Below are positions 47,028-56,300 of a DNA stretch of 64,000 bases, piece by piece; within the stretch, counting starts at the first letter, position 1, and the number at the start of each line of letters is the position of its first letter. Source of the stretch: Duganella sp. BJB480 (GTDB taxonomy: Bacteria > Pseudomonadota > Gammaproteobacteria > Burkholderiales > Burkholderiaceae_D); NCBI GenBank assembly GCA_003416985.1, contig QVIN01000001.1, positions 1,052,601 through 1,116,600 on the forward strand, written 5' to 3'. The notes below the pieces were generated by a model that saw nothing but the letters and a program-made list of their open reading frames with translations, had not been told where the DNA came from and searched no databases. Made by a program: the position numbers and the translations under genes.

Positions 47028-47165
47028 TCAAATGCCTAATGTTGCGCTGTTGTGTGCCATGGCCATCGCGCTGCTTGCCACCGGTGCGCTCCGTACGATG
47101 GCCACCGTGCTGGCCGCGACGAAGGCGATCAGGGCAAGGGTTTTGAGGCTGAGGGCGATGTTCAT
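47028..47165 (-). CDS. 45-residue hydrophobic leader protein of the DUF1700 operon
   Basis: A short frame with ATG at 47165 and TGA at 47028-47030. The N-terminal half is a membrane-spanning or signal-like segment (SLKTLALIAFVAASTVAIV), with a polar Ser/Ala/Met-rich tail. A GGAA lies about six bases before the ATG. It ends four bases before the DUF1700 start. It may be a small membrane protein or a leader that couples translation. It rests on sequence reading alone. Confidence 0.4.
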   Translation of the reverse strand: MNIALSLKTLALIAFVAASTVAIVRSAPVASSAMAMAHNSATLGI

Positions 47166-47281
47166 GTTGATTCCAATGTTGGTCTTTTGTCGATGATGCT
47201 ACTGTACGCAAGCGCCCGGCCGGGCGCCATCGGCATGAGACAGGCTGCATAAATAGCGGGGCAGACGACAAAAACCGGGGA

Positions 47282-48688
47282 CTAGATGGCGGCCCCCTTG
47301 AGCAGCGCCGCGGCGGCCACGCCGCTGCGGACCGCCGATTCCAGCGTGGCCGGGTAGTCGCCGGCGGTGTAGTCGCCGGCGATGACCAGGCCTGGCAGGC
47401 CGCTGTCGTTGGCCGGGCGGGCCACGCCGGGCGCGCAGGCGTAGGTGGCGCGCTTCTCGGTGATGACCTTGAACCACTTCGGCCGGCCCAGCTCCGGGCG
47501 CTGGAACACCGCCGCCAGCTGGACCGCCACCGCCTCGGCCAGCAGGTCCTGGCTTTGCGCGGCGGCGCTGCCGGAGGCGCTGATGACCACCGCCAGCAGG
47601 CCGGCCTGGCCGGCGTCGAGCTGGCCGCGGTCGAACACGAACTGGCCCCATTGATGGTTGTCCGGATCGTCCAGCAGCGCGAAGAAGGGCAGGTCCAGCC
47701 GGGTCGCGGCGTCGTATTGCAGGTAGCAGGTGGTGATGGCTTCCGGCTCGAACGCGGTCAGCTGGCTGCACAGGGCGGAGGTGTCGCAGTCCGGGATCCC
47801 GTGCAGCAGCGTGGCGGCCTGGCTGGCGCCGGTGGCCAGCACCACGCCGCTGAAATAGGTGCTCCAGTTGCCGCCCACGGCGGCGCCGCTGATGTCGAGC
47901 TGCCACAGGCGGCCTTCGATGGAGCGCAGCGCCTGCACCTTGGCGCCGGTGCGCACCGAGCCGCCGTGCGCCTCGACGTAGGCCGCCGCCGCCTCGGGCA
48001 GCAGGGCGGACAGGTCGGCGCGCGGCAGCAGCATGTCCGAGGCGCTGCGCTTGGCGCCCAGGCTGTCGCGCAGCACGTTGAGGAAGACCTGGGCCGAGGC
48101 GCGTTCCGGCGGCGTGTTCAGCGCGGCCAGGCAGAGCGGACGCCACATCAGCTGGATCAGGCGCGGGGTCTGGTCGAAGCGCTCCAGCAGCTCGCTCACG
48201 CTGCAATCGGTGTGCAGGGCCCAGCCCATCCAGCGCGCGGTGGTGGAGAAGCGCGCCAGGCTGAGTTTATCGGCGCGGTCCAGTCCCTTGGCGCGCAGCA
48301 GCGCCAGCGCCAGGTGCAGCGGCGCGGGCAGGCGCGGCGCGACGAAATCCATGCCGCCGCTGCCGGCCGGGTAGCGCATCTGCAGCGGCAGCGACAGCAA
48401 GGCCTGCTCGCGGTCCACGCCGGTCAGCTTCATCAGCCGCAGCGTTTCGCTGTAGGCGCCCAGCAGGATGTGCTGGCCGTTGTCCAGGTGGCGGTGGTCG
48501 GTTTCGATGCGGCGCGCGCGGCCGCCCAGCGTGCGCGCGGCCTCCAGCTGCGTGACCTTGTAGCCGGCGCGCGCCAGTTCGACGGCCGCCGCGCAACCGG
48601 CCCAGCCGCCGCCGATCACCGCGACCGCGCGCGAAGTGAGCCCCGGTTCAACCTTGCCGGTGCGCTGGTCGACGCCTTCGTTAGCCAC
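47282..48688 (-). CDS. hpnE: hydroxysqualene dehydroxylase
   Basis: A 468-residue FAD enzyme converting hydroxysqualene to squalene. The FAD motif VAVIGGGWAGCAAAVELA starts near residue 22, with LEAARTLGGRARR next. Family patches are LDNGQHILLGAY and MWRPLCLAALNTPPE. The C-terminal GLVIAGDYTAGDYPATLESAV closes the cofactor site. The GTG start overlaps the hpnD stop by eight bases. It acts with HpnC and HpnD to make squalene, probably for hopanoids. No squalene-hopene cyclase gene is in the window. Confidence 0.92.
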   Translation of the reverse strand: MANEGVDQRTGKVEPGLTSRAVAVIGGGWAGCAAAVELARAGYKVTQLEAARTLGGRARRIETDHRHLDNGQHILLGAYSETLRLMKLTGVDREQALLSLPLQMRYPAGSGGMDFVAPRLPAPLHLALALLRAKGLDRADKLSLARFSTTARWMGWALHTDCSVSELLERFDQTPRLIQLMWRPLCLAALNTPPERASAQVFLNVLRDSLGAKRSASDMLLPRADLSALLPEAAAAYVEAHGGSVRTGAKVQALRSIEGRLWQLDISGAAVGGNWSTYFSGVVLATGASQAATLLHGIPDCDTSALCSQLTAFEPEAITTCYLQYDAATRLDLPFFALLDDPDNHQWGQFVFDRGQLDAGQAGLLAVVISASGSAAAQSQDLLAEAVAVQLAAVFQRPELGRPKWFKVITEKRATYACAPGVARPANDSGLPGLVIAGDYTAGDYPATLESAVRSGVAAAALLKGAAI

Positions 48689-49514
48689 GAATGTAGGTCT
48701 TCCACGCCAGCCAGAGCTTGCGGATAGGCGTTAGCGAAATGCGCTGCGTGAGCACGTGGAAGCCGTCGGCCTGCACTTCGTCGAGCAGCGTGCGGTAGAT
48801 GGCGGACATCATCAGGCCGGGGCGCTGGGCGCGCCGGTCTTCCTTCGGCAGCAGCGCGAAGGCTTCGTCGTAGACCTTCTGCGCGCGCGCGGCCTGGAAG
48901 GCCATCAGCTTTTCGAAGTTCTCGCTGTGGCGGGCGTTGAGCAGGTCGGCGGCGGTGACGTTGAACTGCTGCAGCTCGTTGATCGGCAGGTAGATGCGGC
49001 CCTTGCGCGCGTCTTCGCCGACGTCGCGGATGATGTTGGTCAGCTGGAAGGCGTGGCCCAGTTTTTCCGCGTACAGCAGCGTCTCCGGCTTGGTGGCGCC
49101 GAAGATGCTGGCCGACAGGATGCCCACTACGCTGGCCACGTGCCAGCAGTACTTGGTCAGCGCCGCGTAGTCGAGGTAGCGGGTCTGGTTCAGGTCCATC
49201 TCCATGCCGTCGATGATGGCCTGCAGGTGCTGCTGTTGCAGATTGTAGGCGTTCAGGTGCGGCTGCAGCGCCTGAGTGACGGGATGGGTCTGCTGGCCCT
49301 CGTACATATTGGCGATTTCCTTGCGCCACCACGCCAGCTTGATGCGGGCGATCGATTCGTCGGTGCACTCGTCGACGGTGTCATCCACTTCGCGGCAAAA
49401 CGCATACAGGGCGGTGATTGCACGGCGACGCTCCGGCGGCAGGAACAGGAAGCTGTAGTAGAAACTGGAGCCGCTCTGGGCGGTCTTTTGCTGGCAGTAG
49501 TCGTCGGGAGACAT
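48681..49514 (-). CDS. hpnD: presqualene diphosphate synthase
   Basis: A 277-residue isoprenoid synthase joining two farnesyl diphosphates. The first Asp-rich motif is DDTVD (residues 44-48) and the second is IIRDVGED (Asp164, Asp168). FLPPERRRAITALYAFCRE is the family N-terminus, and GRIYLP follows the second motif. Its partner HpnC is 1.7 kb away, on the same strand but separated by unrelated genes. hpnE overlaps downstream, so hpnD-hpnE is one transcript. Confidence 0.94.
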   Translation of the reverse strand: MSPDDYCQQKTAQSGSSFYYSFLFLPPERRRAITALYAFCREVDDTVDECTDESIARIKLAWWRKEIANMYEGQQTHPVTQALQPHLNAYNLQQQHLQAIIDGMEMDLNQTRYLDYAALTKYCWHVASVVGILSASIFGATKPETLLYAEKLGHAFQLTNIIRDVGEDARKGRIYLPINELQQFNVTAADLLNARHSENFEKLMAFQAARAQKVYDEAFALLPKEDRRAQRPGLMMSAIYRTLLDEVQADGFHVLTQRISLTPIRKLWLAWKTYIRG

Positions 49515-49661
49515 GGATAAAAAAGCAAGGATGACATCGAAGCCGCTATTCTATAGGTTAAGTGTAACAATGTGGGCCTCTGTCGGCACGGCGGGCATGG
49601 ATTGGAGTACAGTTCCAAGTTCTCAATTAAACAAGATTGCTCACTAGCTAAGGGGAACCCT

Positions 49662-50096
49662 ATGCATGCCACAGGCCGGCCGGAAGGCTGCAACACCGTC
49701 ACACCGAACTGCATCGTCAGCAATGTGGCCGATGCGGTCGCGTATTACCGGAAGGTATTCGGCGCGGAGGAGTTGTTGCGTCTGCATACGCCGGATGGCA
49801 AAGTGGTGCATTGCGAGCTGAGGATAGGCGATTCGCGCATCAACCTGGGCGAATCCATGGAGGGCTGGCCGGAGCAACCGCTGCTGGCGCAGATCTACGT
49901 GCCGGACGCCGATGCCACCGTGGCGCTGGCGATCGAGTTCGGCGGGAAGGCGCTGAGCCCGGTCGGCGATATGTTCTTCGGCACGCGCGAGGGGCGGGTG
50001 ATGGATCCGTTCGGGAATACATGGACCATCGCCACGCATAAGAAACAGGTCTCCGGCGCGGAAATGCAGCGCCTTTTGAATGAGATGTATGCATGA
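49662..50096 (+). CDS. VOC-family protein (PhnB/glyoxalase-like)
   Basis: The protein has 144 residues. The vicinal-oxygen-chelate fold is suggested by TPNCIVSNVADAVAYYRKVF, DGKVVHCELRIGDSRINLGE, and the C-terminal VMDPFGNTWTIATHK typical of PhnB-type proteins. An AGGGGAA ribosome binding site precedes the ATG at 49662. Enzyme activity is unknown, since the family includes lyases, dioxygenases and resistance proteins. The stop overlaps the next VOC gene (ATGA). Confidence 0.9.
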   Translation: MHATGRPEGCNTVTPNCIVSNVADAVAYYRKVFGAEELLRLHTPDGKVVHCELRIGDSRINLGESMEGWPEQPLLAQIYVPDADATVALAIEFGGKALSPVGDMFFGTREGRVMDPFGNTWTIATHKKQVSGAEMQRLLNEMYA

Positions 50097-50503
50097 TACA
50101 AATTCGTGAAATCGATCACCTGGTGCTGCGCGTCGTCGAGCTGGCGCGCATGCTGGACTTTTACTGCGGCGCGCTGGGCTGCACGGTCGAGCGGCGGCAG
50201 GATGAAATCGGCCTGGTGCAATTGCGCGCCGGCAGCAGCCTGATCGACCTGGTGCCGGTCGATGGCAAGCTGGGCCGCATGGGCGGCGCCGCGCCGGGCG
50301 CCCAAGGGCGCAATATGGATCATTTCTGCCTGCGGGTGGAGCCCTTCGACGAGGCGGCCATCCGCGCGCATCTGCTGGCGCACGGGGTGACGGCCGGGCA
50401 GGTGGAATCGCGCTACGGCGCGGAAGGCGAGGGGCCGTCCATCTATCTGACCGATCCGGAGGGCAATGTTGTTGAGTTGAAAGGTGCTCCAAATCAACTG
50501 TGA
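50093..50503 (+). CDS. VOC-family protein (glyoxalase-like)
   Basis: The protein has 136 residues. N-terminal IDHLVLRVVELARMLDFYCG and C-terminal SIYLTDPEGNVVELKG are the two half-sites. Candidate metal ligands are His9, the His of GRNMDHFCLRV and the Glu of VVELKG. It is translationally coupled to the preceding VOC gene. The second protein is closer to lactoylglutathione lyase-like proteins than the first. The two may act on one substrate, but none is evident. Confidence 0.9.
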   Translation: MIQIREIDHLVLRVVELARMLDFYCGALGCTVERRQDEIGLVQLRAGSSLIDLVPVDGKLGRMGGAAPGAQGRNMDHFCLRVEPFDEAAIRAHLLAHGVTAGQVESRYGAEGEGPSIYLTDPEGNVVELKGAPNQL

Positions 50504-50560
50504 CGACGGGTTTTTATCATCGGGGATACAATAGGTTACGTTTCCCTGGAGATGCCACGT

Positions 50561-50887
50561 ATGTATCAGCAGTCAGCCGCCGCCATCTTGCTCATTCCGC
50601 TGTTGTGGGGCTGCGGCCGCGCGCCAGCCGCGGCCGATGTACCAATGAAATCCGCCACTTATTACGAAATGCACCTGCAGGAGGCCGCGCAGGTGGCGAA
50701 CCGTTGTCATTTGCTTAATGAGCAGCAACAACGCAAGCTCAGCGGGCGCGACTATCAGGAGTGGCGCATCTCGAATGAATGGGCCAATTGTCATACCGCG
50801 ATATCGGTGACGGATGCGGCCGCGCTGCGCGATGCGCTGCTCAAGCCGCCGGCGCCGCACGGGGCGAACGCGGCGCTATCGCCGTAG
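50561..50887 (+). CDS. small lipoprotein, EexN-like
   Basis: A 108-residue protein with a short signal peptide ending in a lipobox-like LLWGC. The mature part has a helix (YYEMHLQEAAQVANRC) and a late NEWANCHTA, giving paired Cys residues. This layout resembles EexN-family lipoproteins of conjugative systems, without enough similarity to name it. The ATG at 50561 has GGAG at nine bases; the ATG at 50552 has it adjacent. The 3' end overlaps the convergent small gene by 12 bases. Confidence 0.72.
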   Translation: MYQQSAAAILLIPLLWGCGRAPAAADVPMKSATYYEMHLQEAAQVANRCHLLNEQQQRKLSGRDYQEWRISNEWANCHTAISVTDAAALRDALLKPPAPHGANAALSP

Positions 50888-51073
50888 GCTGCCGGCGCGG
50901 CGACGGCCGGGCGGATCGGACAGCACCCGCACGATGACGCTGAATGGGATATTCCTGCGGACCAGGAACTCCGACGCGAATGCCCGCCCACGGCTTTGCA
51001 GCAGGTTGACGCCCAATTCCACCACTTTCGATGTTTCCAAATCCGGTCGCGACGACCGATCTTCCGTAATCAT
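50876..51073 (-). CDS. small hypothetical protein
   Basis: A 65-residue frame with a balanced composition: MITEDRSSRPDLETSKVVEL, then AFASEFLVRRNIPFSVIVRV and an Arg-rich tail. The helical middle part looks like a real protein and not a shadow. It overlaps the 3' end of the EexN-like lipoprotein by 12 bases on the other strand. I recognise no family. Confidence 0.5.
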   Translation of the reverse strand: MITEDRSSRPDLETSKVVELGVNLLQSRGRAFASEFLVRRNIPFSVIVRVLSDPPGRRRAGSLRR

Positions 51074-51175
51074 GATGCCACCTCTCTATTTTCTTGGAAG
51101 GTAGCATAGGGAAGGAATATTGTGCAGCGGAAACGATCTAATCGTGCTCGGCTATTTTTTGATGGCGGGAGCGCG

Positions 51176-52018
51176 TCAAGCGGCCTTGAATACCGCCCTC
51201 ATCTGCTTCCTCATGCGGACCGCCGACCAGAAGATGCCCAGCCAGTCGCGCTTCGTGAGCTTGGGGCGGTGCAGGAAAACGTCGTACTCGGCCGCCTCGA
51301 TCGCGTCCAGGATGCGCAGGCCGCCTTGCACCACCATGCGCAACTCGAAACCGATGCGTCCATCCAGGCGCAAGGCCAGCGGCGCGCCGCTCAGCATCAG
51401 CGCGCGGGCGCGGTCCACCTCGAACTTCATCATGGAGCGCCAGCGGGGGCGGGCGCTGGCGTGGTCGAGCGCCGCCGGCGAGATCGCGTAGCGGCTCAAA
51501 TCCTCCAATGGGATGTAGATGCGCTCTTTATGGATGTCGATCGCCACATCTTGCAGGAAGTTGATCAGCTGTAGCGCGGTGCAGATGGCGTCGGAATCGC
51601 GGATGTTTTCCTCGTCGGCCTGGCCGTACAGGTGCAGCATCAGGAAGCCGACCGGATTGGCCGAGCGGGCGCAATAGTCCAGCAGCGCATCGTAGGTGGC
51701 GTAGCGGCTCACCAGCACATCCTGCTTGAACGCCGACAGCAGTTCATACAGCGGCTTGAGCGGCAAGTCGTACTGGCGCACCACCTGCGCCAGCCGCTCG
51801 AACATCGGCTCATGCGGGGTGCCGCCGGCCTCGATCAGGGCCAGCGCGGCTTCATAGGCGTTCAGCGCGGCGAGCCGCTGCTCGGGCGCGGCGTCGCCTT
51901 CATCGGCCAGGTCGTCGGCGCTGCGGGCAAAGGCGTAGATCGCTTCCACCGCCGGCCGCAAGCGGCTCGGCAGCAAAATGGATGCAACAGGGAAATTCTC
52001 GTAGTGATCTACCGGCAT
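51176..52018 (-). CDS. hpnC: squalene synthase HpnC
   Basis: A 280-residue enzyme of the squalene/phytoene synthase fold that, with HpnD and HpnE, makes squalene. The first Asp motif is DDLAD (residues 35-39). The second is LQDVAID near residue 155, followed by ERIYIP. The family opening ENFPVASILLPSRLRPAVEA is clear. It diverges from the RND efflux adaptor. It is separated from hpnD-hpnE by a VOC pair and two small genes, unlike the usual contiguous hpnCDE. Confidence 0.93.
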   Translation of the reverse strand: MPVDHYENFPVASILLPSRLRPAVEAIYAFARSADDLADEGDAAPEQRLAALNAYEAALALIEAGGTPHEPMFERLAQVVRQYDLPLKPLYELLSAFKQDVLVSRYATYDALLDYCARSANPVGFLMLHLYGQADEENIRDSDAICTALQLINFLQDVAIDIHKERIYIPLEDLSRYAISPAALDHASARPRWRSMMKFEVDRARALMLSGAPLALRLDGRIGFELRMVVQGGLRILDAIEAAEYDVFLHRPKLTKRDWLGIFWSAVRMRKQMRAVFKAA

Positions 52019-52048
52019 AAAACTGGCCCAAAAGCAAAATATAGAGTT

Positions 52049-52120
52049 AATGACGCGAAAGTCATTTGCAAACGGATGAGGTCGGCATATAATAAATTAA
52101 CGGAAAGTCATTAATTTCCG
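52049..52120. promoter_or_regulatory. RND efflux promoter with nested operator-like dyads
   Basis: A sigma-70 promoter is clear: TTGCAA at 52066-52071, 16 bases, TATAAT at 52088-52093. The dyad AATGAC-N6-GTCATT (52049-52066) touches the -35. AAATTAA-N10-TTAATTT (52094-52117) starts at the end of the -10. Inside the latter sits CGGAAA-N8-TTTCCG (52101-52120). The layout suggests repressor binding. No TetR- or MarR-like gene is adjacent. Confidence 0.5.
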
Positions 52121-52172
52121 AGCCGTAATAGTAGTGCCATCTACACTCCAGAGCAAGCTAAAGGAATACACC

Positions 52173-53309
52173 GTGGTCGCCTTTGAAAAACAGCGTCAGA
52201 TTTCCCCCATTCTCATCACCGTGCTGGCCGCCGCCGCGCTGGCCGGTTGCTCCAAGCCCGCCGAGAAAACCGAAGACATCCGCCCCGTGCGCGCCATGGT
52301 GCTCACCAGCAGCGACGTCGACGTCAACGCCGAGTTTTCCGGCGAGGTGCGCGCCCGCGTCGAATCGCGGCTGGGCTTCCGCGTCGGCGGCAAGATCGTC
52401 AGCCGCAAGGTCGATGTCGGCACGCTGGTCAAGCACGGCCAGGTGCTGATGCAGCTCGATCCGCAGGACTTGCAGCTGTCGCAGGCCCAGGCGCTGGCCG
52501 GGCTGCGCGCCGCCGAAACCAACCGCGACCTGGCCAAGGCCGAGCTCAAGCGGTATCAGGAACTGCGCAGCAAGAACTTCGTCAGCCAGGCGGTGCTGGA
52601 CGCCAAGGATTCCACCTACAAGGCCGCGCAAGCCAATGTGGACGCTTCGCAGGCGGCTTATCGCGGCCAGGCCAACCAGGCCGGCTACGCCAGCTTGGTG
52701 TCCGATGTCGACGGCGTCGTGACGGCGGTGGACGCCGAGGTCGGCCAGGTGGTGCAGCCGGGCACGCCGGTGGTGCGCGTGGCCAAGCAGGGCGAGAAGG
52801 AAATCGTCATCGGCCTGCCGGAGGACAAGGTCGACACCCTGCGCCGCGTGCCGGATGTGCAGGTGCGCCTGTGGGCCGACCCGGGCAACGTGGTGGCGGG
52901 CAAGATCCGCGAGATCTCGCCGGTGGCCGATCCGTCGACCCGCACCTACACCGTCAAGGTGATGATCCCGGATTCGCTGTCCGAAGCCAAGCTGGGCATG
53001 ACCGCCGTGGTGCAGTTCGCCTCCAAGACGGCCAAGCCGCAGATCAAGGTGCCGCTGACGGCGCTGTACTATGAAAAATCCGCCTCGTCGGTGTGGGTGG
53101 TGGAGGGCGGCGCCGTCAAGCTGGTGCCGGTGACCATCGGCGGCCCGGCCGGCAACGATATCCTGCTGGCGGGCGGCGTCAAGCCCGGCCAGACCGTGGT
53201 GACCGCGGGCGTCAACCTGCTCAAGCCGGGCCAGAAGGTCAAGATCCTCGGCAACGACCTGCCGGCCGCGCCGATCGCGGCGCCTGCCGTCGCGGAGACC
53301 GTCAAATGA
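52173..53309 (+). CDS. RND efflux periplasmic adaptor lipoprotein
   Basis: A 378-residue membrane-fusion protein. The GTG at 52173 has AAAGGA upstream and gives a lipoprotein signal ending LAGC. A barrel-sandwich lipoyl-like half (FRVGGKIVSRKVDVGTLVKH), a helical hairpin (about 90-150; AETNRDLAKAELKRYQELRS) and a C-terminal beta-barrel (LGMTAVVQFAS) follow the adaptor plan. It overlaps the pump gene by ATGA. It should link the inner-membrane pump to an outer-membrane channel, but no channel gene is encoded here. Confidence 0.93.
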   Translation: MVAFEKQRQISPILITVLAAAALAGCSKPAEKTEDIRPVRAMVLTSSDVDVNAEFSGEVRARVESRLGFRVGGKIVSRKVDVGTLVKHGQVLMQLDPQDLQLSQAQALAGLRAAETNRDLAKAELKRYQELRSKNFVSQAVLDAKDSTYKAAQANVDASQAAYRGQANQAGYASLVSDVDGVVTAVDAEVGQVVQPGTPVVRVAKQGEKEIVIGLPEDKVDTLRRVPDVQVRLWADPGNVVAGKIREISPVADPSTRTYTVKVMIPDSLSEAKLGMTAVVQFASKTAKPQIKVPLTALYYEKSASSVWVVEGGAVKLVPVTIGGPAGNDILLAGGVKPGQTVVTAGVNLLKPGQKVKILGNDLPAAPIAAPAVAETVK

Positions 53310-56300
53310 AGGGGGGCTTCAACCTTTCACGCTGGGCGCTTGAACACATCCCGCTGACGCGCTACCTGATCGCCGTGCTGCTGATCGGCGGCATGCTGAG
53401 CTATTCCAACCTGGGCCAGGACGAGGATCCGCCGTTCACCTTCCGCGCGATGGTGGTGCGGGCCAACTGGCCGGGCGCGACCTCGCTGCAGATGGCCGAG
53501 CAGGTCACCGACAAGCTGGAGAAGAAGCTGCAGGAGACGCCGGACATCGACGAGATCAGCAGTTACTCCAAGCCGGGCGAGACCACCATCATCCTCAAGC
53601 TGCGCGAATCGGCGCCGCCCAAGGAAGTGGCGCAGTCCTGGTACCAGGTGCGCAAGAAGATCGGCGACATGCGCGGCACCCTGCCGCCGGGCGTGCAGGG
53701 GCCGTACTTCAACGACGAGTTCGGCGACACCTACGGTTCCATCTTCGCGCTGTCCGGCGACGGCTTCACCTACGCCGAGATGAAGGACTACGCCGACTTC
53801 GTGCGCCAGCAGCTGCTGGGCGTGCCGCTGGTGTCCAAGGTCGAGCTGTTCGGCGTGCAGGATGAGAAGATCAACATCGAGTTCTCGCACCAGAAGTTCG
53901 CGCAGCTAGGTATTCCGATCGAGGCCATCGCCAACCAGATCGCCACCCAGAACGCGGTGGAGGCGACCGGCGTGCTGGTCACGCCGACCGACAACCTGCA
54001 GGTGCGCGTGACCGGCGCCCTGAAGACCGTCAAGGACCTGGAGGACCTGGAGCTGCGCGCCAACGGCACCACCTTCCGCCTGGGCGACTTCGCCACCATC
54101 AAGCGCCAGTACCAGGACCCTCCGGGCAACAAGATGCGCTTCAACGGCAAGGAAGTGATCGGGCTGGGCGTGTCGATGGAAAAGGGCGGCAACATCATCC
54201 AGCTCGGCAAGAGCATGGAGAAGACCGTCGCCGCGATGAAGGCCAAGCTGCCGGTCGGCATCGAGCTCGAGCGCGTGTCGGACCAGCCCGAGGCCGTCAA
54301 GGCTTCGGTGGGCGAGTTCGTGCATACGCTGATCGAGGCCGTGCTGATCGTGCTGGCCGTCAGCTTCGTGGCGCTGGGCATGCACAGCAAGCCCAAGCTG
54401 CGGCTGGACGTGCGCCCCGGCCTGGTGGTGGCGCTGACCATTCCGCTGGTGCTGTCGGTGACCTTCCTGTGCATGCGTATGCTCGACATCGACCTGCACA
54501 AGATCTCGCTGGGCGCGCTGATCATCGCGCTGGGCCTGCTGGTGGACGACGCCATCATCGCCGTCGAAATGATGGTACGCAAGATGGAGGAGGGCATGTC
54601 GCGCTTCGACGCCGCCACCTTCGCCTACACCTCGACCGCGATCCCGATGCTGACCGGCACGCTGATCACGGTGGCGGGCTTCCTGCCGATCGGCCTGGCC
54701 AAGTCGGCGGCCGGCGAGTACACGTTCTCGCTGTTCTCGGTCAACGCGCTGGCGCTGGTCATTTCGTGGGTGGTGGCGGTGGTGTTCACGCCCTACATCG
54801 GCTACGTGCTGCTGAAGGTTAAGCCGCACGCCGAGGGCGGCAGCGAACACGACCTGTTCGACACGCCGGGCTTCCGCAAGTTCCGAGCTGTGGTCAACTG
54901 GTGCGTCGAGTACCGCAAGACCACCATCGCGGCCACCTTGCTGATCTTCGCGCTGGGCGTGTACGGCTTCAAGTTCATCGAGAAGCAGTTCTTCCCGGAT
55001 TCCAGCCGGCCTGAACTGATGGTCGAGATGTGGACGCCGGAAGGCACGACCTTCGCCGCCAACGAGGCGCAGGTGAAGAAGTTCGAGGCCTTCATCCGCA
55101 AGCAGGAGGGCGTGGTCAGCGTGACCAGTTACGTCGGCACCGGCAGCCCGCGCTTCTACCTGCCGCTGGACCAGATCTTCCCGCAGACTAACGTGTCGCA
55201 GATCGTCGTGCTGCCGAAGGACCTGCACGCCCGTGGCGCGTTGCGCGACAAGATCGTCGACATCTTCAAGCACGACTTCCCGGAAGTGCGTGGCCGCGTC
55301 AAGCTGCTGCCGAACGGGCCGCCGGTGCCGTATCCGGTGCAGTTCCGCGTGACCGGCGGCGAGGTGGACAAGGTGCGCGCCATCGCCGACCAGGTGAAGG
55401 ACATCATGCGCGCCAATCCGAACACGCTGGGCGTGAACGACAACTGGAATGAATCGATCAAGGTGCTGCGCCTCGACCTGGACCAGGACAAGATGCGCGC
55501 GCTGGGCGTGACCTCGCAGACCGTGATGCGGGCCGCGAACACCATCCTGTCCGGCACCACCATCGGCCAGTTCCGCGAGGACATCAAGTTGATCGACATC
55601 CAGATCCGCCAGCCTGTCGAGGAGCGCAACACCATCTCGGTCTTCAACGATACGAACGTGCCGACCGCCAGCGGCAAGTCCGTGCCGATCAGCCAGCTGG
55701 CCCGGGCGCACTTCGTATGGGAGCCGGGCGTGGTGTGGCGCGAAGGGCGCGAATGGGCGATCACCGTGCAGTCCGACGTGGCCGACAACATCCAGGGACC
55801 GACCGTGTCCGGCCAGATCGAGCCCAAGCTCAAACAGCTGCGCGACAACCTGCCGGCCGGCTACGCCATCACCGTCAAGGGCGCGGCGGCCGACAGCGGC
55901 TCGGCGGAGGCGTCGATCGCGGCCAACCTGCCGCTGGCGATCTTCATCATCTTCACCTTGCTGATGCTGCAGCTGCACAGCTTCTCGCGGGCGCTGCTGG
56001 TGTTCCTGACCGGCCCGCTGGGCGTGGCGGGGGCGGCGATGGCCCTGCTGGTGCTGGGCCGTCCGCTGGGCTTCGTGGCCAACCTGGGCATCATCGCGTT
56101 GTTCGGCATGATCATCCGCAACTCGGTGATCCTGGTCGACCAGATCGAGCAGGACATCAAGGCCGGCCACGATCCATGGACCGCGATCGTCGAATCGGCG
56201 GTGCGGCGCTGCCGTCCGATCATCCTGACGGCCGCCGCGGCGGCGCTGGCGATGATTCCGTTGTCGCGCTCGGTATTCTGGGGGCCGATGGCGGTGGCGA

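Noticed and set aside
51120-51574. Plus-strand frames opposite hpnC
   Set aside because: They overlap HpnC, whose catalytic motifs are complete on the minus strand.
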